A stretch of 32,875 bases of DNA from Nitratifractor sp. (GCA_015488535.1 WFNP01000050.1:1-32875), one strand, 5' to 3'. Shown: positions 1 through 8,099, numbered from the stretch's first letter. Numbers and translations are program-made. The notes: generated by a model not told the origin, from the sequence alone.

Positions 1-58
1 ATAAAAATAGCTTTTTGTTTTGCTAAACTTCCACAAAAAATATAAAAAATGTAGTTTT

Positions 59-955
59 ATGAATATAATTAAAAATTTAGACAGAGGAGTTTTATTTATG
101 ATATTAGCCTCTGTTACATTTGCCTTTATGGGAGGCTTTGCCAAAATATTAGGAGAGAGTATTCCACCTCTTGAAGTAACATTTTTTAGAAATATATTTG
201 GTGTGGCTATTATCGGTTTTGCTCTGTTAAAAACTCCCACTACCAAAAAGGGAGGCAAACTCTGGCTATTGGTATTTAGAGGCTCCATAGGATTTTTGGC
301 ACTTTTGGCATACTTTTATGATATGGCATATATTCCTCTTGGTGAAGCAGTAACTTATAATAAAACTTCTCCTCTTTTTTTGGCATTTTTTGCATGGCTG
401 TTTTTGAAAGAGAAATTAAATAAAAATGCCATCTTTGCTCTGATAATAGGCTTTTTGGGAATAGTATTTATAGCCAAACCGATAGGTGGAACATTTGATA
501 AATATGATATCTTGGGGATATTCTCAGGTATTGGGGCGGCACTTGCATATACATCTATAAGAGAGCTTAAAAACTATTATGATACCCGCACAATAGCTAT
601 GTCATTTATGTTGGCTGGAACTATTGGACCTGTTATATTAATGCTGATATCCCAATTTATAGATATTCCAAAAGATTTGGATTTTTTATTTGCCAAATTT
701 CAAATGCCACAGGGTAAAGAGTGGATATATATAGTAATGCTTGGCACATTAGCCACAGCTTCACAGCTATTAATGACAAAGGCTTACTCTCTAACCAAAG
801 CCGGAATTGTAGGGACTATTACATACTCTCAAATTGTATTTGCTGTAATAATAGGCACACTTCTTGGAGATAAATTTCCAGACATTTATACATGGATAGG
901 TATTATTATGGTTATTGTAGCTGGAGTTTTGGTAAGTATGCCACAAAAGAGATAA
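59..955 (+). CDS. DMT superfamily transporter (EamA family)
   Basis: This is an inner-membrane permease of the drug/metabolite transporter superfamily with about ten hydrophobic helices in two EamA-like halves. The first half contains the family-typical stretch PPLEVTFFRNIFG, where an Arg follows the first helix. The second half contains YTSIRELKNYYDTRTIAMSFM and ends in a short basic tail. The family exports or imports small metabolites and the substrate cannot be read from sequence. I start it at the ATG at 59. The frame stays open to a TTG at 20, but that adds a charged lysine-rich stretch that does not fit an N-terminus leading into the first helix. Neither start has a good Shine-Dalgarno. 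It stands alone and converges with the minus-strand gene after it. Family assignment is secure and function is unknown. Confidence 0.85.
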   Translation: MNIIKNLDRGVLFMILASVTFAFMGGFAKILGESIPPLEVTFFRNIFGVAIIGFALLKTPTTKKGGKLWLLVFRGSIGFLALLAYFYDMAYIPLGEAVTYNKTSPLFLAFFAWLFLKEKLNKNAIFALIIGFLGIVFIAKPIGGTFDKYDILGIFSGIGAALAYTSIRELKNYYDTRTIAMSFMLAGTIGPVILMLISQFIDIPKDLDFLFAKFQMPQGKEWIYIVMLGTLATASQLLMTKAYSLTKAGIVGTITYSQIVFAVIIGTLLGDKFPDIYTWIGIIMVIVAGVLVSMPQKR

Positions 956-1260
956 CAAACTTTTATCTCAACCATATATCTTTAGACTCATTAGTTACAT
1001 ACCCTCTCCATCTATCACATCGGTATTTAGGCTACTGCCTTTTTTCCCGCATATCCGCACTCTTTACATTTAATTACTATTGAATATTCATAATAAATTC
1101 AGCATCTTGGCACAAAGTTTAACTGACTTTATAGAAAACTGTATTAAAACTTCTCAATATGTGAGGCTAAAACCTCACCCCACAAAATAAATTACATTTA
1201 AACAATGTCGTTTCAAATTATATGTGCAACATCAGTAAATATATATTATTATTCTCTGAC
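956..1260. other. Intergenic region between convergent genes
   Basis: These 305 bases separate the 3' ends of two convergent genes. The only clear structure is the hairpin at 1161-1178, listed separately. No RNA gene or credible ORF is seen. An open frame at 892-1083 overlaps the transporter gene and has no ribosome binding site or recognisable content. Confidence 0.5.
1161..1178. repeat. Short palindromic hairpin (GTGAGG-N6-CCTCAC)
   Basis: Six-base perfect arms GTGAGG and CCTCAC enclose CTAAAA (TTTTAG on the minus strand). The site lies between two convergent genes. There is no U-tract on either side, so it is not a standard intrinsic terminator. It shares arm pattern and loop with the hairpin at 10956-10973 and resembles the pair at 26424-26459. 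Confidence 0.6.
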
Positions 1261-1761
1261 CTAATATGATCTCAAATACTTGGAATAAGCCCATCCTACC
1301 AAATTACCATATCTGATTCGGCACCATCTATTTACACACTCCAGTATCTCTATGCCGGTTGCATCAGGTGGTAAATCACCTATTCTCATATAACCTGTAG
1401 ATGGTCCGCTTCTTACTGCAAGTGTATCATCATATCTGATACCGCTGACTTTTGCATAACCTCCGCTTCTACTGTATCCACTACTGCTATATCCGCTATT
1501 TCCGTTGCATCCTTTGACTCCCTCCCAGTATTTAATCCTGCTTACTTCATCTTTTTCCCATCTGCTCAATCTTCCGTATGGAGGGTAGCATCTTCTTCCA
1601 AATACACTCAACGCTTTTCCACTCTGAAAACAGTATCCTTTATCTGCAAAAATAGAGTTTCGTGCATACCATAAATCATAACAACTCATTGATGAATAAT
1701 CAGCAGCTGACAATAAAGTCATACTCAATACACCTATTGATACAAGCCATTTTTTCTTCAT
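1261..1761 (-). CDS. Secreted YARHG and SH3 domain protein
   Basis: A 166-residue exported protein. Residues 1-19 form a signal peptide (MKKKW, then a hydrophobic run ending LLSA). Residues about 26-78 match the YARHG domain: CYDLWYARNSIFADKGYCF, then a GRRCYPPYGRLSRWEKDEV segment with conserved cysteines. A Gly/Ser/Tyr linker (88-103) leads to a C-terminal bacterial SH3 fold (104-166) with the LAVRSGPSTGY and GWAYSKYL signatures. Such proteins are thought to act in the envelope, with the SH3 part possibly touching peptidoglycan. No catalytic domain is present. AAAGGAG sits seven bases before the ATG and fixes the start. It is divergent from the dehydrogenase gene, and promoters for both must lie in 1762-1872. 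The exact role is unknown. Confidence 0.82.
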   Translation of the reverse strand: MKKKWLVSIGVLSMTLLSAADYSSMSCYDLWYARNSIFADKGYCFQSGKALSVFGRRCYPPYGRLSRWEKDEVSRIKYWEGVKGCNGNSGYSSSGYSRSGGYAKVSGIRYDDTLAVRSGPSTGYMRIGDLPPDATGIEILECVNRWCRIRYGNLVGWAYSKYLRSY

Positions 1762-1872
1762 AATTACTCCTTTTGTAATTCTTAGATAAATACTATCAAA
1801 AGAATCTTTAAATACTTTTTATGCTGATAGTTCGGATATAATTTCAAAAATTCTCAATTTTGGGGAGAGTAT

Positions 1873-2697
1873 ATGAAAAAGAGTAATAATACCGTCATCG
1901 TAATCACAGGTTGTAGCAGCGGAATAGGCAGAGTTACAGCCAAATATCTAAAAGAGAGATTTATTACAGTCTATCCTACTGCTAGAAAAGCTGAGGATGT
2001 AGAATCTCTCAAACAAGAGGGATTTGAAAATGCCATGAAGCTTGATGTAAGAGATCACAATGAGATAAAAAGTGTCATATCCAAGGTGCTAAAAAAAGAG
2101 GGCAAAATAGATGTATGGTTTAATAATGCCGGATATGGACAGATGGGAGCGATTGAAGATGTGCCAACAGATACCCTAAGAGAGCAGTTTGAGACTAATG
2201 TTTTTGGACTTCATGAATGTACTAGACAAATTGTTCCAATAATGAGAAAACAGGGCTTTGGCAAAATAATTCAGCACAGCTCAGTGCTAGGGTTAGTGGC
2301 TCTTCCAATGAGAGGAGCATATAATGCCAGTAAATATGCCGTAGAAGGGCTTACTGATACCTTGAGATTAGAGCTAATGGGGAGTGGAGTATATGTAACT
2401 TTGCTAAATACCGGTCCAGTTACCAGCAAATTTAGAGAAAATGCTCTAAAGACTTTAAAAAATATAGAGATTAACCACTCAAGATTTGCTACCAAATACA
2501 GAAAAGCTCTAAGAGGAGAGGGTAAAAGAGTGCCATTTAATCTACCGGCTATTGCAGTAGCCCAAAAGGTGCATCATATCATACTCACTGACAGACCAAA
2601 ACCTAGATACTATATCACAAAAGCTACATATATTTTGGGTTATCTAAAGAGGATTCTTAGCACTTCTATGCTAGATAGAGTTTTGTTAAAAGTTTAA
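1873..2697 (+). CDS. Short-chain dehydrogenase/reductase (classical SDR)
   Basis: A 274-residue NAD(P)-dependent oxidoreductase with a Rossmann fold. The TGxxxGIG cofactor loop is at 12-19 (TGCSSGIG), NNAG at 84-87, the catalytic serine at 136 or 137 (HSSVLG), and the YxxxK pair at Tyr150/Lys154. A GP motif follows at 181-182. Arg38 after the second strand (PTARKA) suggests a preference for NADP, which is an inference. The C-terminal extension with KPRYYITKATYILGYLKR resembles SDRs that act on hydrophobic substrates near the membrane, but the substrate is unknown. GGGGAGA lies just upstream of the ATG. It is followed 48 bases later by ppa on the same strand. Confidence 0.88.
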   Translation: MKKSNNTVIVITGCSSGIGRVTAKYLKERFITVYPTARKAEDVESLKQEGFENAMKLDVRDHNEIKSVISKVLKKEGKIDVWFNNAGYGQMGAIEDVPTDTLREQFETNVFGLHECTRQIVPIMRKQGFGKIIQHSSVLGLVALPMRGAYNASKYAVEGLTDTLRLELMGSGVYVTLLNTGPVTSKFRENALKTLKNIEINHSRFATKYRKALRGEGKRVPFNLPAIAVAQKVHHIILTDRPKPRYYITKATYILGYLKRILSTSMLDRVLLKV

Positions 2698-2745
2698 TAT
2701 GATAAAATCATATCAAATAATAAAAATAAAGAAAGGATATAAATA

Positions 2746-3267
2746 ATGGATATCAGTAAAATCGGATACGGAGAGAATCCAGACGCAGTAAAAGCAATAA
2801 TTGAGGTGCCTTATGGCTCAAATGTGAAGTATGAACTAGATAAAGAAAGCGGTGCGATTGAAGTAGATAGAGTATTATACTCAGCTATGTTTTATCCGGC
2901 AAATTACGGATTTGTAGCAAATACACTCTCAGATGACGGAGATCCGGCTGATATACTTGTAATCAGCGAATATGCCCTGCATCCTGGCTCATATATCAAA
3001 TGCAGACTAATTGGTGTATTGATGATGGAAGATGAGAGTGGAATAGATGAGAAACTGATTGCCGTTCCAGCTGATAAGATAGACCCTAGATACAAAGATA
3101 TCAAAGATATTGAAGATCTGCCTGAGCTTACATTGAGCAGAATTAAAAACTTCTTTGAGACATACAAGATGCTTGAGCCTAACAAGTGGGTAAAAGTTAC
3201 CGGATTTAAAGGCAAAGATGACGCTCAAAAAATCTTGCAAACTGCAATTGAAAATTACAAAGGCTAA
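2746..3267 (+). CDS. ppa: Inorganic pyrophosphatase (family I)
   Basis: This 173-residue soluble enzyme hydrolyses pyrophosphate to two phosphates and pulls biosynthetic reactions forward. The family I signature DGDPADILV is at 64-72, with metal-binding Asp64, Asp66 and Asp69. Upstream are the expected KYELDKESG segment with an active-site Lys and Glu and the MFYPANYGF strand. Downstream are the KIDPRYKDIKDIEDLP stretch and the usual FFETYKMLEPNKWVKVTGF C-terminal helix. Length is normal for bacterial hexameric enzymes. GAAAGGA precedes the ATG. The stop is only three bases before the GTG of the hemoglobin gene, so the two are probably translationally coupled. Confidence 0.96.
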   Translation: MDISKIGYGENPDAVKAIIEVPYGSNVKYELDKESGAIEVDRVLYSAMFYPANYGFVANTLSDDGDPADILVISEYALHPGSYIKCRLIGVLMMEDESGIDEKLIAVPADKIDPRYKDIKDIEDLPELTLSRIKNFFETYKMLEPNKWVKVTGFKGKDDAQKILQTAIENYKG

Positions 3268-3270
3268 TTT

Positions 3271-3768
3271 GTGGAACTCAAAATTACACCTGTAGCAAAG
3301 GGTGAAAAGATAGAGTTTAAAAACCCGACTAAATTTTATGAAGCCATAGGCGGTGAAGAGGGAATGAAGAGGCTGATGTATGACTTTTATGACAGAATTT
3401 ATGAGAGTGATATAGCCCATTTTTTCCCTCAGGATGAAGATGAATTTGAAAAAGTCAAAGAGAAAAATACCAGATTTTTTATCCAAATCTGTGGCGGTCC
3501 AAAAGTTTATGATGAAGCAGATGGAATGGATTTGAATGAGTATATGATTAGGCTTCATGATGAATTTTCCATCAATGAAAAAGCACGAATTGAGTGGCTT
3601 GGCACTATGAAAGAGGCACTTGATAATGTAAAAGATTTGGATGAAGAAGCCAAAGCTGAATTTTGGGACTATTTGGAAAATTTTTCCAAACTTACAGTAA
3701 ACAGTTTCAGTGACGGTAGCACATATTATGCTAGTTACACTCAAGCTATAGATAAATCAGCAAACTAA
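3271..3768 (+). CDS. Truncated hemoglobin (group II-like)
   Basis: A 165-residue heme protein of the 2/2 globin family. The core runs from YEAIGGEEGMKRL (22-35) through the B helix (MYDFYDRIYESD, candidate B10 Tyr at 37 or 40). It continues to FFIQICGGPKVYDEADG (69-85), the proximal His96 in YMIRLHDEF and Trp109 in IEWLGTMKEAL, the G8 Trp typical of groups II and III. The GGP-x-Y stretch favours group II over the group III Ctb known from Campylobacter. Such globins bind oxygen or nitric oxide in oxidative or nitrosative stress and redox signalling. The start is a GTG three bases after the ppa stop, and AAAGG inside the ppa 3' end serves as ribosome site. An eighteen-residue N-terminal extension precedes the globin core. 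Confidence 0.85.
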   Translation: MELKITPVAKGEKIEFKNPTKFYEAIGGEEGMKRLMYDFYDRIYESDIAHFFPQDEDEFEKVKEKNTRFFIQICGGPKVYDEADGMDLNEYMIRLHDEFSINEKARIEWLGTMKEALDNVKDLDEEAKAEFWDYLENFSKLTVNSFSDGSTYYASYTQAIDKSAN

Positions 3769-3778
3769 AGGCTAATAT

Positions 3779-4030
3779 ATGGATATCTACCTCTTGCTCT
3801 TTTTATTGATAGTCGGCATTGGGGTAGTAGCCGTGTATGTATATTATCTCAAAGAGAAAAACTCTCATCTAAAGACTATTCAAAGCGGTATCTGTCCAAA
3901 ATGCGGACAAAAAAGTATCTATATCTCTGATACCCGCGGGGGCGGGTGCGGTCCGAAGACAGTATCTTTTAGATGCACCAATTGCAGATATGAAGACAGC
4001 TTCAGTATGGAGGGGAGTTGCGGGATATAA
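3779..4030 (+). CDS. Small membrane-anchored zinc-ribbon protein
   Basis: An 83-residue protein with one N-terminal transmembrane helix (3-23) followed by a short linker and a cysteine-rich domain. CPKCG gives Cys39 and Cys42, and CTNC gives Cys66 and Cys69, the two knuckles of a zinc ribbon. Additional Cys57 and Cys81 lie in GGGCG and GSCG motifs. I recognise no named family and give no function. It lies ten bases after the hemoglobin gene and is probably in its operon, which raises but does not prove a redox or metal-linked role. Its TAA abuts the TAA of pstB on the other strand, leaving no untranslated gap. Confidence 0.7.
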   Translation: MDIYLLLFLLIVGIGVVAVYVYYLKEKNSHLKTIQSGICPKCGQKSIYISDTRGGGCGPKTVSFRCTNCRYEDSFSMEGSCGI

Positions 4031-4816
4031 TTATCCGAATTTTCCGGTAATATACTGCTCTGTCATATCCTCTTTTGGAGTGATAAACAGCTCTTCTGTT
4101 ACTCCCATCTCTATCAAATCACCCATATACATAAATGCAGTATAATCACTAATTCTTGCAGCTTGTTGCATATTGTGTGTAACTATGGCAATAGTTACTT
4201 TATCTTTTAGTTTAAGCACAAGCTCTTCTATTGATTGGGTTGAAATCGGGTCAAGTGCTGAGGTTGGCTCATCAAATAGTAAAACTTCCGGTTCTACTGC
4301 TATGGCTCTGGCAATACAGAGTCTTTGCTGTTGCCCACCAGATAGAGCTGAAGCTGGATTTTTTAGTCTATCTCCTACCTCATTCCACAAAGCTGAATCT
4401 TTTAAAGCAGTCTCTACTCTACCTTCAAGCTCACTTTTGGATTTAATACCTTGAAGCCTTAATCCGTAAGCTACATTATCAAATATACTCATTGGAAAAG
4501 GTGTTGGCTTTTGAAAAATCATACCTACTCTTGTGCGTAAAGCTATTAAATCCTCTTTTTTACCCAATATATTTTTACCATCAAGCAGTATCTCTCCATC
4601 ATATCTATTTCCAGGATACAAATCATGCATTCTATTAAAACATCTCAAAAGTGTAGTCTTACCACAACCGCTGGGACCAATCAGTGCTGTTACTGCATTT
4701 TTGCCAATTGGCATATTTATCTTTTTTAGATTTGGCTTATCAGCTCCGGCGTATGTAAAACTGAAATTTTTAACCTCTATAATATGCTCTTCTTTTACTT
4801 CACAAACAGTTGCCAC
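4031..4816 (-). CDS. pstB: Phosphate ABC transporter ATP-binding protein PstB
   Basis: The ATPase subunit of the high-affinity phosphate importer PstSCAB, about 261 residues. Walker A is GPSGCGKTT (about 47-55), the Q-loop lies in [17 protein letters not shown], the signature is LSGGQQQRL (about 158), Walker B is [13 protein letters not shown] (about 178) and the switch His is in VTHNMQQA. The [11 protein letters not shown] and YDGEILLDG segments are PstB-specific. The frame is open upstream into pstA, but I choose the GTG at 4816. It lies three bases after the pstA stop with GGAG ten bases before it, and it gives the normal PstB length. Last gene of the pst operon. Confidence 0.95.
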   Translation of the reverse strand: MATVCEVKEEHIIEVKNFSFTYAGADKPNLKKINMPIGKNAVTALIGPSGCGKTTLLRCFNRMHDLYPGNRYDGEILLDGKNILGKKEDLIALRTRVGMIFQKPTPFPMSIFDNVAYGLRLQGIKSKSELEGRVETALKDSALWNEVGDRLKNPASALSGGQQQRLCIARAIAVEPEVLLFDEPTSALDPISTQSIEELVLKLKDKVTIAIVTHNMQQAARISDYTAFMYMGDLIEMGVTEELFITPKEDMTEQYITGKFG

Positions 4817-4818
4817 GA

Positions 4819-5667
4819 CTATTTTTCTCCTTTTTTCTTTCTTATTAAAAATCTGGCTGTAATATTGGCACCCAATACAAACAGAGCCAAAATGAGTGCT
4901 GCTGACCATCCCATATCTATCCAATCTTCATAAGGACTTGTAGCATAATTGAACATTGTAACAGTCAAAGATGCAATAGGCTTATTTAAATCTGTGCTAA
5001 AGAAATTGTTACTAAATGATGTAAAGAGTAACGGTGCAGTCTCACCTGCAATTCTTGCAATTGATAATAGTATTCCAGTTACCAATCCACTCTTTGCACC
5101 TCTATATACCACTTGAATTATCATTTTATATTTTGGAGCTCCAAGAGCAACTGCTGCTTCTCTTAGACTTCCCGGGACCAATTGGAGCATATCATCAGTG
5201 GTTCTTAAAACTATTGGTATCATCATAATAGCTAGTGCAATAATTCCAGCCCAACCGCTAAAATGTCCCATAGGTGCTACCACAATAGCATATACAAATG
5301 CACCTATTACAATACTTGGAGTACTCATCATAATATCTGATATATCTCTAACTAATTTAGCAAGTTTTCCATTTCTGCCGCCATACTCACTAAGATAGGT
5401 CCCTGCCAATACTCCAACCGGCACACCGATTAATGAAGCTCCGGCCACCAAAATAAGCTGACCAACCAGTGCGTTTCTCAATCCACTCTCAGCTCTTCCC
5501 GGAGGTGCCATATCATATATAAAAGTGTGCAAATTCAAAGCAGTAAAACCTTTATAAAAAAGCACTCCAAGTATCCAAAAAAGTGCTGCTATCCCTATAA
5601 ATGAAGCTATGAATGAAAGAGCTGTAATAATCTTGTCTGTTAATACTCTTCTATCTTGTCTTGTCAT
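4819..5667 (-). CDS. pstA: Phosphate ABC transporter permease PstA
   Basis: An inner-membrane permease of 282 residues that forms the phosphate channel with PstC. An N-terminal helix (about 13-38) is followed by the binding-protein-dependent transport domain. The cytoplasmic coupling loop [15 protein letters not shown] begins at 169. The [13 protein letters not shown] segment near 204-216 carries the conserved Arg and Glu of Pst permeases. The ATG overlaps the pstC stop by four bases (ATGA), with GGAGAAGAAA upstream, so the two permeases are translationally coupled. Confidence 0.95.
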   Translation of the reverse strand: MTRQDRRVLTDKIITALSFIASFIGIAALFWILGVLFYKGFTALNLHTFIYDMAPPGRAESGLRNALVGQLILVAGASLIGVPVGVLAGTYLSEYGGRNGKLAKLVRDISDIMMSTPSIVIGAFVYAIVVAPMGHFSGWAGIIALAIMMIPIVLRTTDDMLQLVPGSLREAAVALGAPKYKMIIQVVYRGAKSGLVTGILLSIARIAGETAPLLFTSFSNNFFSTDLNKPIASLTVTMFNYATSPYEDWIDMGWSAALILALFVLGANITARFLIRKKKGEK

Positions 5668-6527
5668 ATTTTCTTCTCCTGGACTCTTTTAAGAAAGAGA
5701 AATTTAGCTATTGCTATAACTGTAAAGCTAATTACCAAAAGGATTAATGCTAAATAAAATAGACTTGAATAATAAAGATCAGTATCTGCTTCTGTAAATT
5801 CATTAGCCAAAGTTACAGGGATACTTGTAGCTGCTTCAAATAGTGAATGAGGCACTTTATGGGCATTACCCATTACAAAGGTTACCGCCATTGTCTCTCC
5901 TATTGCTCTACCAAGAGCTAATATAATTGAGCCTATAATTCCACTCTTTACATAAGGAATTACTACATCTTTAAGCACTTCCCATCTGGTAGCTCCCATA
6001 CCATAAGCTGACTCTTTTAAAATATCCGGAGTAGTCTTCATAGCATCTCTAGTAATTGCTGCCATAAATGGAATTATCATAATTGATAATACCACTCCGG
6101 CTGTGGCAAGTCCAAGCCCACTACCTCCCCATATATCTTTTAGGATAGGAGCCAAGTAAAAAAGACCCCACATACCATAAATGATAGATGGAATTGCAGC
6201 CAACAACTCTACTGCCATACCTACAATTGCAGCTACAAGTGGCGAAGCCAATTCACTCAAAAATATAGCAATACCAATAGCAATGGGAGTAGCAATAAGC
6301 ATAGCAATAGCCGTAGATACTATTGAGCCGTAAATTGCAGGATATCCGCCAAATATATCCATATTTGGAGCCCATCTGGTATTGGTAAGAAATTGCAGAC
6401 CAAAAGCATCTATTGCAGGTTTTGCCTCTTTGAAAAGCACAATAAACAGAGCCACCAATACAACCAATACAGTAATAGCAAATATTCTGGAAGTATTCAA
6501 AAAGAGTGAATCCAAAAATTTATCCAC
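5664..6527 (-). CDS. pstC: Phosphate ABC transporter permease PstC
   Basis: The partner permease of PstA, 287 residues with about six membrane helices. The first helix is at 14-32 and the transport domain starts near 65. The coupling loop KESAYGMGATRWEVLKDV starts at 171, and LGRAIGETMAV (205-215) holds the conserved Arg207 and Glu211. The start is a GTG preceded by AAAGGAA at good spacing. A 150-base gap with a hairpin separates it from pstS upstream, consistent with higher pstS expression than the rest of the operon. Confidence 0.95.
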   Translation of the reverse strand: MDKFLDSLFLNTSRIFAITVLVVLVALFIVLFKEAKPAIDAFGLQFLTNTRWAPNMDIFGGYPAIYGSIVSTAIAMLIATPIAIGIAIFLSELASPLVAAIVGMAVELLAAIPSIIYGMWGLFYLAPILKDIWGGSGLGLATAGVVLSIMIIPFMAAITRDAMKTTPDILKESAYGMGATRWEVLKDVVIPYVKSGIIGSIILALGRAIGETMAVTFVMGNAHKVPHSLFEAATSIPVTLANEFTEADTDLYYSSLFYLALILLVISFTVIAIAKFLFLKRVQEKKI

Positions 6528-6638
6528 TTATATTCCTTTGAAAATATTTTTATAAGGATAGAGTGAGCCTTTATCTCATCTCTTTTAGATAATAAATTTA
6601 AATTTATCATCTGAAAAAAATGTAAAATGTAGAGATTG

Positions 6639-6663
6639 GGAGCCAACTTATAAAAATGGCTCC
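6639..6663 (-). terminator. Hairpin between pstS and pstC
   Basis: Seven-base perfect arms (GGAGCCA and TGGCTCC) surround an 11-base A/T loop, 15 bases downstream of the pstS stop. On the minus strand the run of seven Ts comes only after about 18 bases, so full intrinsic termination is doubtful. A partial attenuator or mRNA-end stabiliser that leaves more pstS than pstCAB transcript is the likelier role. Confidence 0.5.
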
Positions 6664-6677
6664 ACAAACTCTATTAT

Positions 6678-7673
6678 TTAAAAGATACCGTTACTTTTCC
6701 AGTAAGCTCTAATCATATCTTTTGTCTCTTTTGGTAATGGGATATATCCAAGCTTTTTAGCTGTCTCATCTCCATTTTTAAAGGCATAATCAAAGAATTT
6801 TGTTACCTCTTTATCTTTGGCTTTTGCTTCTCTTGGAAGTAAAATAAATGTAGCTGCTACAATTGGATAACTATCATCACCCGGTTGAAGAGCAAGGATT
6901 TGATAAAAGTGCTTTTTTGCTGTCCATTTTGCATGTTTTGCAGCTGCTTTGAAATTATCTTCTGTCGGAGATACCCATTTACCGCTTTTAGTCTTTAAAA
7001 CTGCTGCAGAGAATTTATTTTTAAGTTTATAAGCATACTCTACATAACCAATACTATATGGATTTTGCTTAATTAGAGATGATACACCCTCATTTCCTTT
7101 ACCGCCTAAGCCTACTGGCCAATCAAGAGCTTTTCCTATACCGATATTATTAGCCCAATCACTACTTGCATGACTTAGATAGTAACTGAAATTGAATGTA
7201 GTTCCACTACCATCAGCTCTGTGGCATACTATAATTTTTTTATGAGGAAGTTTTAGATTTGGATTATCTTCAGCAATTGCTTTATCATCCCAAAATTTTA
7301 TTTTACCCATAAAGATAGCTGCCAAATCTTTGTTTTCAAGTTTAAGCTTCATATCACCAATACCAGGGATATTATAAGCTGCTACGATAGAACCGATAAC
7401 TGCCGGGAATTGATACAGACCTTTTTTATCAAGTTTTCTAGGTTTAAGTGGCTTATCACTTGCACCAAAATCTACTACTCTAGCACTGATTTGCTTGATA
7501 CCGCCACCTGAGCCGATAGATTGATAATTTACTCTGTTACCTGTAGCTTTTTGGAAACTATATGCCCAATCAAAATATAGAGGTGCCGGGAATGATGCTC
7601 CTGCTCCATTGATATCATAAGCACTTGCAGATACTGCTGCCAAAGCAGCCAACGCTAATAGTGATTTTTTCAT
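6678..7673 (-). CDS. pstS: Periplasmic phosphate-binding protein PstS
   Basis: The substrate-binding protein of the Pst importer, 331 residues. A signal peptide covers 1-18 (MKKSLLALAALAAVSASA). Phosphate-binding segments follow in the usual order: GAGASFPAPLYFDW (23-36), GSGGGIKQI (54-62), VDFGASDKPL (67-76) and RADGSGTTF (152-160). There is no lipobox, so it is predicted to be soluble in the periplasm. AGGAG lies five bases or so before the ATG. It is first in pstSCAB and sits directly behind a Pho-box promoter, so phosphate starvation should induce it. Confidence 0.96.
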   Translation of the reverse strand: MKKSLLALAALAAVSASAYDINGAGASFPAPLYFDWAYSFQKATGNRVNYQSIGSGGGIKQISARVVDFGASDKPLKPRKLDKKGLYQFPAVIGSIVAAYNIPGIGDMKLKLENKDLAAIFMGKIKFWDDKAIAEDNPNLKLPHKKIIVCHRADGSGTTFNFSYYLSHASSDWANNIGIGKALDWPVGLGGKGNEGVSSLIKQNPYSIGYVEYAYKLKNKFSAAVLKTKSGKWVSPTEDNFKAAAKHAKWTAKKHFYQILALQPGDDSYPIVAATFILLPREAKAKDKEVTKFFDYAFKNGDETAKKLGYIPLPKETKDMIRAYWKSNGIF

Positions 7674-7675
7674 CT

Positions 7676-7699
7676 TGTAACTCCTGTTTTTTAGTTACA
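7676..7699 (-). promoter_or_regulatory. Inverted repeat over the pstS ribosome binding site
   Basis: Seven-base perfect arms TGTAACT and AGTTACA flank the stretch that contains the pstS Shine-Dalgarno AGGAG, ending two bases before the ATG. If transcription starts about seven bases after the -10 at 7703-7708, the upstream arm is only partly transcribed. The repeat may therefore act as DNA rather than as an RNA hairpin. The TGTAAC core also matches the Pho-box half-site. Confidence 0.4.
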
Positions 7700-7702
7700 G
7701 GA

Positions 7703-7736
7703 ATTGTAGGATAGAAAAGATACAGTTTGGTTACAA
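7703..7736 (-). promoter_or_regulatory. Pho-box promoter of pstSCAB
   Basis: Reading the minus strand, two seven-base direct repeats TTGTAAC (7736-7730) and CTGTATC (7725-7719) are four bases apart. Ten bases later comes the -10 hexamer TACAAT (7708-7703). The 11-base period and the place of the repeats in the -35 region are the architecture of PhoB-activated promoters. The same arrangement faces phoU at 8022-8055. The binding factor is inferred to be the PhoB-like regulator encoded next door. Confidence 0.72.
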
Positions 7737-8021
7737 ATACTGTTGCTATCTTAATCTCATCTAACTCTTTATCTCCAGCTATAAGCCCCTTTGAGATAAT
7801 TTATCTTCGATTTTTCTTCTGTCAAACGGAAAATTCGGATACTCTTTATACTGATATGGTAAATCCTGATAGTGTTATAAATAGCTTGAATAATTATAAC
7901 ATTTTATGTAAAGTTTATAGAGCTTATTTATAACAATCACTTCCCTATCCTGTTATTTATCCTCTTGAAAGCGATTGCAAATTTCAAACTAACCTAATTA
8001 TTACATCATAAATATACTTCA
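7737..8021. other. Spacer between the two divergent Pho promoters
   Basis: About 285 bases between the pstS and phoU promoters. An open frame (7727-7933) has no ribosome site, begins inside the pstS Pho box and has no recognisable protein content, so I do not call it. No further Pho box, RNA gene or terminator is seen. Confidence 0.4.
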
Positions 8022-8055
8022 TTGTAACAGAACTGTAACCATTTTCATATATACT
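8022..8055 (+). promoter_or_regulatory. Pho-box promoter of phoU-phoB-phoR
   Basis: Direct repeats TTGTAAC (8022-8028) and CTGTAAC (8033-8039) are four bases apart and are followed by ten bases and the -10 hexamer TATACT (8050-8055). Spacing is identical to the pstS promoter on the other strand. The downstream operon encodes the likely binding protein, so this would be an autoregulatory loop. Confidence 0.72.
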
Positions 8056-8099
8056 TATATGTAAAATACTTTTCATATTATAAATAAGGATGATTACAG

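Noticed and set aside
892-1083. A 63-residue frame after the transporter gene
   Set aside because: It overlaps the transporter gene in another frame, with no ribosome site.
1161-1178. Intrinsic terminator for the convergent genes
   Set aside because: The stem is good but no run of Ts follows on either strand. It fits better with the dispersed palindrome family.
3007-3744. A 245-codon open frame on the minus strand
   Set aside because: It lies wholly opposite ppa and the hemoglobin gene, both of which have clear family motifs. The encoded sequence has no domain pattern and there is no ribosome site.
4031-4924. Longer PstB with 36 extra N-terminal residues
   Set aside because: The extension is encoded opposite no signal but inside pstA in another frame, resembles no PstB, and the GTG at 4816 has proper spacing to GGAG and to the pstA stop.
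7727-7933. Possible 68-residue gene between pstS and phoU
   Set aside because: It begins inside the pstS Pho box, has no Shine-Dalgarno and no recognisable content.
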